From Mimachlamys varia (Eukaryota; Mollusca; Bivalvia; Pectinida; Pectinidae): a stretch of 64,000 nt of DNA. A program made the translations under genes and the position numbers. The DNA is taken from contig OX392528.1 of NCBI GenBank assembly GCA_947623455.1, positions 696,001 to 760,000 on the forward strand. Direction: 5' to 3'. The stretch's first letter is position 1. The number at the start of each line of letters is the position of its first letter. Positions 38,248 to 50,400 of this stretch are shown here, in pieces. The notes beneath the pieces were generated by a model. It was not told the origin of the DNA. It searched no databases and worked only from the letters and a program-made list of their open reading frames with translations.

Positions 38248-38300
38248 ATGGCGATGACAGTGGTGATGTTTTGATTTTGATGGATTCTGTGTGTAGCTAA
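38248..38300 (+). promoter_or_regulatory. Two short uORFs before the TDRD9 start
   Basis: ATGGCGATGACA... opens an 8-codon frame at 38248-38274 (A at -3, G at +4, a strong context). A second 6-codon frame runs 38280-38300. Both end before the main ATG at 38309. They matter only if transcription starts upstream of 38248. Confidence 0.35.
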
Positions 38301-38308
38301 AATATAAT

Positions 38309-38493
38309 ATGAATCGTCTTGTGAGCGAGATTACGCTCGATACAGCAGACGAGTGGTTTAAAATTGGGAAAAAGGCGTACAAAGATGTTCACACATTTTC
38401 CAAAAGTAAAACAGGAGGTTCATCAGACTTCGATCTTGCCACACAAAAACCACGTGTGGTTGATGAAGAGATTTACGTCCCTTCCTATCTGAG
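38309..38493 (+). CDS. TDRD9: TDRD9 exon 1
   Basis: Residues 1-62. LDTADEWFKIGKKAYK parallels the human N-terminus (IEQINDWFTIGK), which fixes the start. The donor AG|GTGATT is weak. Intron 1 is 3.05 kb and holds a ~640-bp foldback and a candidate TTAA element. Confidence 0.85.
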
Positions 38494-41400
38494 GTGATTG
38501 TAATGAATTAGTCCGTGTCATGTAACGATAAACTTTTTTTGGACATTTTTTGATAAGAAAGTATAGTAATTGCAACCTCACAAGTAAGGGAAATTGTTTT
38601 GGAACACATGGCGCCTGCTGTCAGTTTGTCTGTTTGTCGATCGGAACTCGAAGGATGTAAATTATATTAAGATAAAATTATTACAAAACAAAAGATATGG
38701 GATAACACATCATGCATGTTAAACTACATATACGTAATATGACAAAGGGAAAGAAACTGCAAACAAGAAGAAAACGTGCGTGAAACATATATACATTACT
38801 GTAGTACAGTTATAATAAGCAAGTTCTAGCCTGATCAATTGTCCCGATAGTCCGAAGGGTTCTGACTCTTTGACCCGCTTAATATTTTGACAACAGGCGG
38901 GTTGCCGTTTAAGCTGAGTTTTATAATATGTAACGTTTTCGATCACATGCAAATTAGGTATCAATGGAGAGAACAGATATTTTCCAACTAACCCACGCCT
39001 TTACTCAAGTCACAGGAGGTCGCTAACTAGGCCTAACTGTCGTCATCCATTTCTAAAAAATAACCAGTTTCCCGACATCTGTTTGAAAATGGCCGCCGCC
39101 TAACGTCACGTGATTAGAAAAGGTAGGTCAGAAAGAAATTCTCGCGGGATCTTGCGACGCGCGGCTATTTTCAAACAGATGTGAGGAAACTGGTTTATTT
39201 TTACAAATGGGTGGCAACAGTTAGTTTACGACATCATGTGACTTTATTAAATGTGTAGGTTAGTACAAAAATATCTGTTCTTTCCATTGCTACATGCACC
39301 TATTTTACATGTGATCGAAAATGTTTCATATTATAAAACACAGCTTAAACAGTGACCCGTACACGGGTCGGTAAAATTTCCACTTTTTAACTAATGAGGA
39401 ATTCTGATTCTCGCACCTGCCTGTCGTCAAAATATTTAGCGGGTCAGAGAGTTGGAACCCTTTGGACTATTGTCCTGATAGCGTGGTCTTTGTGTTTGTC
39501 ATATACAGTACACGAGGTACTCTTGGCACTAGAATGTACCAAAAACATCGATTAAATCAAACTTGACACAAGGTCAATTCGATAATCAATTTAGCACATG
39601 AAGGATCAATTTTGAAATTTTTCATGAAGCAGATTGTTTTTGTGGAATTGCCATGAAGAACAGAAACTCTGAAGATACATACAGTTGCTTTCCATGTTTA
39701 ATTAGAAAATAAACGTCCCCTTCGTCAGTTCTCGCTTGTACATACTGGCATTCAAGTTTGGAAGCGATAACGTCATTACGTAATCATGATCAGTGTAGTG
39801 TTTGACGAAATCCAAAAGTATGGCAAATGGCGGCACCGGAATGTAAACATTTTTATTTTGTAACACTAACAGCGAAGTGGAGGTGGGACATGCACTATAC
39901 ATAACTAACTTATTTTCAAACGAGTTAACGGAATTTACAACAATAAATGTCAAATTAAGAACTTAAACAAAACGAAAAATTCTGCTTTGTGTTTTGGATC
40001 CCTAATATGACTAGCATTTAGCTAGGACTAGGAAATAGAAAGTCAGGAGGTACGCTCACTTCTCAAACGGCACAGTACTATTGATCTCTTTGCTAGAATC
40101 TCAAAGTCAATTTATGAAGCAACTTTTTCTTTTTGTATGAATGTCTCTTACATAACATTTTTTTCATAAATACAAGTAACTATTGCTTATTCTTTATTGA
40201 TGGAAACAATGTTAGCTTTTCAAATATAATATGTACTTTTTAGGCGCGACCTTCTTTCCATAATTGATCGATCTTGAAAGTCTGATAATCGATCTTCAAA
40301 TTCTGACCGATTCCCAGCACTACTTGTCACGTCAACCGAGCTATCCATACAATTAAGCCCACATAGTCAAGTAGGGCAAAATGAGAATTGTTGTCCAGCT
40401 AGTTTTTAGAGTATTAATGTTAAGTTGTGTTGAATTAACTAATTACACTGCATCTTTATTTCTATAAGTGTCATAGAAAGATAATTTTTGAAGAGTTGAA
40501 AGTTGGTGCTTAAAGGGACTCTTATCGTATATTTCATACCCAGCAAATTGAAAATCTTTCAATTTGTTATAAATGATGAAATTGACTGATAACTAGGCGA
40601 TTCGTGTACTCATATCGCCAGCTTTGTTGTATACATATCTGTTTACAAGATTAAAACATTATGTTACTTGTCTAATTATTGTAAACAACGCCAAGCCGAT
40701 TTCAACCCGAAGGTTGCTGATAAGGTAATGTAGTCCACCACGTGACCATTTCCACACCCCTCTCTCATTATGACAAAAACGTGTATGATTTCGCTGGTTG
40801 TATCACCTTTATTTTGGATGTAGACAAGCAAGAAAATGACTGTTTATTATTGAAATCAACAAGTTTTCATTATAAAAGCTGTACTATCATTGGTCATAAT
40901 ATCGTTTTAATACAGTGTACCTTTATAAGAAGGCCATATCGCCCCTCGTCTATTTCGTGTACCGTCCGCTATGTTCCGGTCACACTTCTTCGGATCACAC
41001 GCTTGCACAGGTTGAGACTGGGGCGTGTTTACGAAAGATGATGTATGAATTACAACTGGGGGTTTCAATGACTATCGCAATAGTATCGCAATAGTTTGTT
41101 GATATCACAATACTATCGTAATAGTAACACTGACTATCGCAATACTATCGCAATGGTAAAATTGTGCTCATTAGCTATAGTCACCCCTAATTACAATGGG
41201 TCAAATAATTATTTGATGGCATTTAAAAGCAATTATTAGTAGCATTCGCTGATACTTTCAATTTGTGTAATTAAGTGACAGTGTAAGTTTATGATATACT
41301 TTGAGGAAATGTTTTGTTTATAAGATTTTTTAACAGTGATTTTTAACCGTTTAGTCCCTTTAATGCACACATTCATGTACATGTGCTACAGACATTAAAT

Positions 41401-44400
41401 ATGATATATATTACGCAACCTTACTAAATCAGTAAAGGCAGCATTGAACTAAATAGAAAACTAACAGTATTGTTTCAGCGATTGGAACGATTACCTTTAA
41501 ATAACATAACATAATGATAAAATTCTCCCTGTTAACATTTACAGAGGTGCACGAGATGAAACCCAGAGAGACTACACTACATCCTACTTACAGGAGGAGG
41601 AGAACCATCTTTTTGAGACAACTCAGCCGCAGGTTCGCAAACTGCTTGTTCTTTGTTTTCATTTGTTAGAATGTTTTAAGTCCAATATTATCAAATTGGG
41701 GCTATTCAAATTAAACAAGATTTTATCTGTGATATTTTGTCAAAGAATGTTAACGATTCTTGATATCAGAATTTTCTCAACACTTTGATAATCATTAATG
41801 GCAGGCAGTACACCATAATATATAACAGTACACTATAAAAGCAGGCACTAGATTAATAGTAGAGTATAGAGGGCAGTACTTTATACTGTATTTAGTCCAT
41901 CACAATTTTTACTTTTACTCCCAAGGTCAACTTAGAACAAAGCAAATTCATACAGTAGCTGATAAGGGAAACATATCATTTTGTTAACAAAAACAAATGT
42001 CCATTTCATTTTGTTACTTCAGTTAAGTTTTAATAGTGTATATTACCATTATATCAGCAACATGGTGTCCATGATATTTCTGAGCGGATGTCGGAGATTG
42101 ACCTTGACAGCATCTGTACCAGTGCCGTTGCTATGCCGGATGACCTTATTCCTTCCAATGCGGTAGACGTGTACCAGAACTACAAGTTTCAGCACAGTTA
42201 TGATGTGAAGTTGCCTATCACCAGACATCATCAACAGGTATGTAGGAATAGTTAGTTCATATCTCATTTTTAGTGCGTAGCAGAAAACTTCACTATTAAC
42301 TTACAATCATGGCTTTCATAATAGTATTGGAACCTTATGCTTGAGCTTTTGTTTGTACATCTTCATGGCTTCAAATAGTACCTTCCTTTTATTAAAGTTT
42401 GTATTGAAAAAATAGTAATATGTCCATGATGTAAATTATCAAATATTTCTAGGTATATACTGTATGACTTAGGTACAAAGTTATTGTAGAGATCAGAGAT
42501 CCTACGTAAAGTTTCCTGTAAGAATTGTATTGTGTTTGAAGGTCATCTCCACCATAGAGTGTAACCAGGTAACGGTGGTACAGGGGTCGACCGGGTCAGG
42601 GAAGACAACACAGGTGCCCCAGTACATACTGGATCATTATGCCGCCATGAACAAGTACTGTAACATCATTGTGACACAGCCGAGGAGAATCGCTGCGATT
42701 AGTATCGCTCGTCGTGTGTGTAGTGAACGGGATTGGCAACTCGGCACTGTGTGTGGATACCAGGTATATAAGTAGTTCTCTTTATTTAAAAACAATACAA
42801 CAAATCTATATCCTTAAGTTAATAAAATTCTCTTTATGTAAGGGATACTCCTTCCTTGCAAGTAGTGGATCTCTCTCTCATGAATGTTTGTACGTAGAGT
42901 TTATGGAAGTTCCACCTATGAAACAAGTAGTGGGCAGGGCATGTTCCTTGATGCAACCTCTTCAGAGCAAAATGAAAATATTTAAAACTGATGAAAATGT
43001 TGGCATTTTTCAGAAGGATGTGATAAATTTTCTCCAAATTGTAATACTTGTAAAACTATGGCACCACCTTGGGAAATTGTTTTTCACCAAGGAGGATCGT
43101 ATACGTCACTGATCTGCGAACACAATCACAATCTTTTGACTGCAGTCTCTGTTCAAAAGAAACGACTGCACACTTTATTTCTTAGAGTTTATATAGAAGC
43201 TTTTGCCTGTACATTTTTTAGCCCACCATCATCAGATGGTGGGCTATTCAAATCGCCCTGCGTCCGTGGTCCGTCCGTCCGTCAGTCCGTTGACAATTGA
43301 AGTTTGTTATCGCTATTTCTAAGAAAGTACTGAAGGTATCTTTCTCAAATTTCATGTGTTGGTTCACCTTGGTCCGTAGTTGTGCATATTCCATTTTGGG
43401 ACCGATCTGAATTCAAGATGGCCGACAGGCAGCAATCTTGGATTTTGACATTTGAACTTTGTTATCCCTATTTCTGAGAATGTACTGAATGGATCTTTCT
43501 CAAATTTCATGTGTAGGTTCCCCTTGGTGGCTAGTTATGCATATTGCATTTTTGGACCAATCCGAAAACAACATGGCCGACAGGCAGCCATCTTGGATTT
43601 TGACAGTTGAACTTTGTTATCGCTATTTCTGAGAATGTACTGAATGGATCTTTCTCAAATTTCATGTGTAGGTTCCCCTTGGTGTGTAGTTATGCATATT
43701 GCATTTTGGGACCAATCCAAAAACAACATGGCCGACAGGCAGCCATCTTGGATTTTGACAATTGAAGTTTGTTATCGCTATTTCTAAGAAAGTACTGAAG
43801 GTATCTTTCTCAAATTTCATGTGTTGGTTCACCTTGGTCCGTAGTTGTGTATATTCCATTTTGGGACCGATCTGAATTCAAGATGGCCGACAGGCAGCCA
43901 TCTTGGATTTTGACATTTGAACTTTGTTATCCCTATTTCTGAGAATGTACTGAATGGATCTTTCTCAAATTTCATGCATAGGTTCCCCTTGGTGCCTAGT
44001 TATGCATATTGCATTTTGGGACCAATCCAAAAACAACATGGCCGACAGGCAGCCATCTTGGATTTTGACAATTGAAGTTCGTTATGGCTATTTCTCAGAA
44101 ATTACTGAAGGTATCTTTCTCAAATTTCATGTGTTGGTTCACCTTGGTCCCTAGTTGTGTATATTCCATTTTAGGACAGATCAGAAAACAATATGGCCGA
44201 CAGGCAGCCATCTTGGATTTTGACAATTGAAGTTTGTTATCGCTATTTCTAAGAAAGTACTGAAGGTATCTTTCTCAAATTTCATTTGTTGGTTCACCTT
44301 GGTCCCTAGTTGTGCATATTCCATTTTTGGACAGATCGGAAAACAACATGGCCGACAGGCAGCCATCTTTGATTTTGACAATTGAAGTTTGTTATCCCTA

Positions 44401-47400
44401 TTTCTGAGAATATACTGAAGGGAACTTTCACAAATTTCATATGTAGGTTCCTCCTGGTGCCTAGCTATGCTAAGAGTAAGGAAACGACAATGTAATTCAC
44501 AAAAAAAAACAAAAAAATGCATCTGTGTCCCACCAGAGTCTCTGCTCACACTTAATCAACACCTAAGAGAAAATCGAAAGAAGAGAAAAGAACCATCTTT
44601 CAAAAAACAAACTTAGATCATTTGATGGTGGGCGCCAAGATCCCTCTGGGATCTCTTGTTTTTTAATGCTCCCCATTTGTGCTTTTGCAAGCAGAGTGTA
44701 CTTATTTGGTAAATAAGTTATATAAACTCATATGAGGAAACAAGCACAAAAAATCAGAAGAAAATAGGTACCGGTTTAGTGTTTGTTAAAACCATTAAGA
44801 GTGTATAATGAATATATAGTGAGTGTTTTTGAATTATTGAAATCATTCCCAGCCCTGAAGATTTATTTCTGTGTTATAGGTGGGAATGGACAAGCAGACT
44901 TCCGAAGACACCAGACTGACCTACGTAACTACCGGGGTCCTGCTTCAGAAACTGATCAACACCAAGAACATGTTACAGTTCACACATGTGATTCTGGATG
45001 AGGTAGCTAGCATTTATAGCATGTGAATTAGCATTTATAGCATGTGAATTAGCATTTATAACATGTGAATTAGCATTTATAACATGTGAATTAGAAAACA
45101 GAAACCAAACCATCTGCTTACCTAGGCATATAAAATATTCTCAAGCTTCAAGAATTTATTTGAATTTTTTTGAATCCGATGGAAGACCACTGCTCAATTA
45201 CTTCTACATGTATTAATGCACCTGGTAACAATTTTCTAGTTATGCAAATAATGTATTGCCCGTTTCATACAGGGTTGTATATTAAGCAGTTACACTATGG
45301 CAATATTATGTTTGCTTGGAAAGTGCTAAAAGTGTTTTTTACGTAGGTCCATGAACGAGACCAGGACACAGACTTCAGTTTGCTGGTTGTCCGTAAACTG
45401 CTCAGGACCAACTCGCCTCATGTAAAAGTTGTTCTCATGTCTGCCACTATCGACTCTGAAATGTTTGCCAGCTACTTTGCTCTGCCCCTCGGGCGAAAAC
45501 TGGAACCAGCACCTGTCATCAGTGTGGAAGGCAAGATCTTCGCAGTGTCCGAGTACTATACAGAGGACTTGTCTGTTCTAGGGGAGGTAAAAGTAACATC
45601 TTATACTCTATGTGTCAGAGTGCTATACAGAGGACTTGTCTATTCTAAGGGGAGGTAAAAGTAACATCTTATACTTTATGTGTCCGAGTACTATACAGAG
45701 GGCTTGTCTGTTCTAGGGGAGGTAAAAGTAACATCTTATACTCTATGTGTCAGAGTGCTATACAGAGGACTTGTCTATTCTAGGGGAGGTAAAAGTAACA
45801 TCTTATACTTTATGTGTCCGAGTACTATACAGAGGACTTGTCTGTTCTAGGGGAGGTAAAAGTAACATCTTATACTTTATGTGTCCGAGTACTATACGGA
45901 GGACTTGTCTGTTCTAGGGGAGGTAAAAGTAACATCTTATGCTTTATGTGTCCGAGTACTATACGGAGGACTTGTCTGTTCTAGGGGAGGTAAAAGTAAC
46001 ATCTTATACTTTATGTGTCCGAGTACTATACAGAGGACTTGTCTGTTCTAGGGGAGGTAAAAGTAACATCTTATACTTTATGTGTCCGAGTACTATACAG
46101 AGGACTTGTCTGTTCTAGGGGAGGTAAAAGTAACATCTTATACTCTATGTGTCCGAGTACTATACGGAGGACTTGTCTGTTCTAGGGGAGGTAAAAGTAA
46201 CATCTTATACTCTATGTGTCCGAGTACTATACGGAGGACTTGTCTGTTCTAGGGGAGGTAAAAGTAACATCTTATACTTTATGTGTCAGAGTACTATACG
46301 GAGGACTTGTCTGTTCTAGGGGAGGTAAAAGTAACATCTTATACTTTATGTGTCCGAGTACTATACGGAGGACTTGTCTGTTCTAGGGGAGGTAAAAGTA
46401 ACATCTTATACTTTATGTGTCAGAGTACTATACGGAGGACTTGTCTGTTCTAGGTGTGGTAAAAGTAACATCTTATACTTTATGTGTTACAGATGTTAAC
46501 ATTGTTTTGGTTTTATTCTTAGGATAATAAACATGAATAAATATTGTGAATGTTTTAGATTTGGTCTTTGGGGAAAACAAGTTTTAAAAATCTTTGTTTT
46601 AGGATTTAGAGGATGAAACTTTGTTGACTTATTTGATAGATTTATGAAGTTGTTTTATTAGACGCCTTCTTTCTTTCTTTGCTTTTGGCATACATTCGTC
46701 ATTCTGAATGATAAACCATTCCTGTAGCTTAATAGAACATGTTACAATTCAAACTACATTGTGTATGTTTCTGTGATACAAACTGAAGACATGGTTTTGC
46801 AATGTCTTTTTGTAACAGGTGCCCCCACTGGATGAAGGATCGCCGGCCATCTCCCTAGAGGCTTACAGTATGGCCGTCAGACTTATACAGGAGTTTGATA
46901 GTTTGGAAGCTAAAGATCAGGGGTAAACACCTCGACAAGACATAACTGTTCTTTGGATGCTTTGAAGTATCATATCATCAATTGAAACTTTGTAAATTGT
47001 AGTACTAAAACTAAATCTTATTTTTGTTGCTTTTATAATTATAAACACAGATGGTAAGAGGCTAACACATTTGAAACCCTTATATGTTATCAGAATCGAA
47101 ACATATACTTGTAATGTAGTCAAGAAATTACTTGGAATAACCTTTCAAAATGTATGCAGGCTCCATTAAGAAATTATACAATTGTTTTTCTTTTCAGAAT
47201 CTCCCCAACTGGTTTTGCAAACTTCAGAGGAACAGTGCTTGTTTTCCTGCCAGGTATACTATTTTATGAATTCTTGGTCTTTAAAATGTATACCTATTAG
47301 TATATGCCTACACACTGATATATACCTATTAGTAAATCTGTTGAAGGAGGTCAATGAATTATTGCTGTGCAATTTTTTGTCTTTTAAATGGTGAAATTAT

Positions 47401-50400
47401 GTTAATGAAATAATGTTTTAAATATACATGTGATTAACCTTGCTATTTACAACTAGACTCGGTTTTCTATCTGTGTTGTTAATGTATACAACCCTAGTTA
47501 AGACTCCAGCGTACCTGTGATTAACCTTGCTATTTACAACTAGACTCGGTTTTCTATCTGTGTTGTTAATGTATACAACCCTAGTTAAGACTCCAGCATA
47601 CCTGTGATTAACCTTGCTATTTATAACTAGACTCGGTTTTCTATCTGTGTTGTTAATGTATACAACCCTTGTTAAGACTCCAGCGTACCTGTGATTAACC
47701 TTGCCATTTATAACTAGACTCGGTTTTCTATCTGAGTTGTTAATGTATACAACCCTAGTTAAGACTCCAGCATACCTGTGTTTTGTAGGGCAAGCTGAGA
47801 TAGAGTACATGGATACTAGTCTGCAGGAGAGATGTCAGAAACACAAGTATGTATTAATCATAAACTTTCATTTAAATGTTGATCTGAGTATAAAAGTTGA
47901 AATAATATTGACTAAAACAATTCACACTGTACATCTATCTAACAAATATTAAGTATTATTTATGGGTGCTTCAGAATAAAAACAATACTTATGTTATTGA
48001 AATAGTTTTAATATAATCTCATTTTGTGTTTCAGTTTGAGAATCCTCCCCTTACATTCGTCCATCACACTGGAGGAGCAGTCTAAAGTGTTTGAAATGCC
48101 AGGAACTGGAGAGAGGAAGGTCTGTCTGTTAACGCTTACATATAAAGTTAGATCTTACATATTTTATAAATGTCTTAAAAAACAAACATAACGTTTTATA
48201 TTCAGTAATAAAAAAAGATGACGTTACATTTTAGAAATTATCCACAGTTCTCCCCAAGCCTTCAAAACAGACACTTTACTGTAGGAAAATGGTTCATACT
48301 TGCATGTATCTCGTCCTGTTGTTCAAGACTGTGTAATTAGAGAATACAGGGCCACTATAGTAATCTGTATGGTTGTTCTCTCTAATCAGTTGATTAAATG
48401 GTGACAGATCTTGATGAATTTTGTAAGTATGTACAATTTAGAGTGTCTGGATTTAAAAATGAGGAAAATTTGCACTGATAGGTCGGCAATTTCCCTGCAA
48501 TAATCTGAGTAGATATGGTTGGATCCATCTTTATAAAGGAGCGTAACCTTGTATTAGATTTAACGTGTTGTAATAAACTGTACTTTGTTTATCCTGAAGA
48601 TTCTAGTATATTGTATTTGACATTTTCAGATCATCCTTTCTACAAATATCGCTGAAAGTTCCATAACTGTACCAGACATCAAGTACGGTAAGTGTGATTG
48701 TTTTATTTGTAGCGGATCTGGACCTGTTCGATCATCGGCGACCAGATAGCTCAACTGGTCGAACATCCCTGTAGAGCTCGGAAGGTTCTGGGTTCAAACC
48801 CTGGTCTGGCTGTGCAGTTTTTCCTTCCCTGTACATTTGCCCCACAAACACATGTAACCACAGAAGGTGGTATAGGGTCAAGAACTTTGTTAAAAGACAG
48901 AGGAATGTAGCCAACCTTGACCAGGTCATTCGTTGGTGAGCAGGTAACTCAATTGGTTGAGCGTTCATTTAGATTTGGAAGGTCCTGGGTTCGAATCCTG
49001 GTCTGGCCATGCATTTTCCTCTCCTGTTACATATTACTTACATAATAAAGCTAAATAACTGAAAATGTTGTAACTTGATACTGGGAAGGATTTTGAACGT
49101 TGTGATTGTTGTTTGTGTTGTAGTGTTTAAGACAACTTGATACTGGGAAGGATTTTGAACGTTGTTATTGTTGTTTGTGTTGAAGTGGTTTAGACAACTT
49201 GATACTGGGAAGGCTTTTGAACGTTGTGATTGTTGTTTGTGTTGTAGTGGTTTAGACAAATTGATACTGGGAAGGATTTTGAACGTTGTGATTGTTGTTT
49301 GTGTTGTAGTGTTTAAGACAACTTGATACGGGGAAGGATTTTGAACGTTGTTATTGTTGTTTGGGTTGAAGTGGTTTAGACAACTTGATACTGGGAAGGA
49401 TTTTAAACGTTGTGATTGTTGTTTGTGTTGTAGTGATTTAGACAACTTGATACTGGGAAGGATTTTGAACGTTGTGATTGTTGTTTGTGTTGTAGTGATT
49501 TAGACGACTTGATACTGGGAAGGATTTTGAACGTTGTGATTGTTGTTTGTGTTGTAGTGGTTTAGACAACTTGATACTGGGAAGGATTTTGAACATTGTG
49601 ATTGTTGTTTGTGTTGTAGTGATTTAGACAACTTGATACCGGGAAGGATTTTGAACGTTGTGATTGTTGTTTGTGTTGTAGTGATTTAGACAACTTGATA
49701 CCGGGAAGGATTTTGAACGTTGTGATTGTTGTTTGTGTTGTAGTGATTTAGACAACTTGATACTGGGAAGGATTTTGAATGTTGTGATTGTTGTTTGTGT
49801 TGTAGTGATTTAGACAACTTGATACTGGGAAGGATTTTGAACGTTGTGATTGAACGTTGTGATTGTTGTTTGTGTTGTAGTGATTTAGACAACTTGATAC
49901 TGGGAAGGATTTTGAACGTTGTGATTGTTGTTTGTGTTGTAGTGATTTAGACGACTTGATACTGGGAAGGATTTTGAATGTTGTGATTGTTGTTTGTGTT
50001 GTAGTGGTTGATTTCTGTCTGACGAAGAATCTGGTGGCAGACGCAGAAACCAACTACACAAGTCTACAGACGGAGTGGGCATCCCGAGCTAACTGTAACC
50101 AGAGGAAAGGTACACACACTCGGTCTGTTACATCACCTACACTAATAACACGGCTAGTAGTACTTCTTATAGCACAAAAATAATCTGAACAGTGATTTTA
50201 ATAATTAGGGTCACTTTTTTTTTAAATGTTTTAATTGAACCATTTCCATCTCAGTAATTATTCTCTTTATTTATTAAGAGGTAGAAGAATTGAGCATCAT
50301 GAAAAAACAGTAGTAAAGAAGTTATATGTGTGATTAGTTGTATGTCAATATGGCAAAACTCTAGTTTCTGTGGTTAATATGCAGCTATAAGTTCAGGTAA

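Noticed and set aside
43954..44549. Short frames in the 43.2-44.7 kb block on both strands
   Set aside because: They are inside the ~155-bp tandem core of element C and repeat with it.
48742..49030. Functional tRNA genes suggested by A and B boxes
   Set aside because: The boxes are present, but acceptor-stem pairing and a downstream T-run terminator are not evident, and a related dispersed copy exists. SINE origin fits better.
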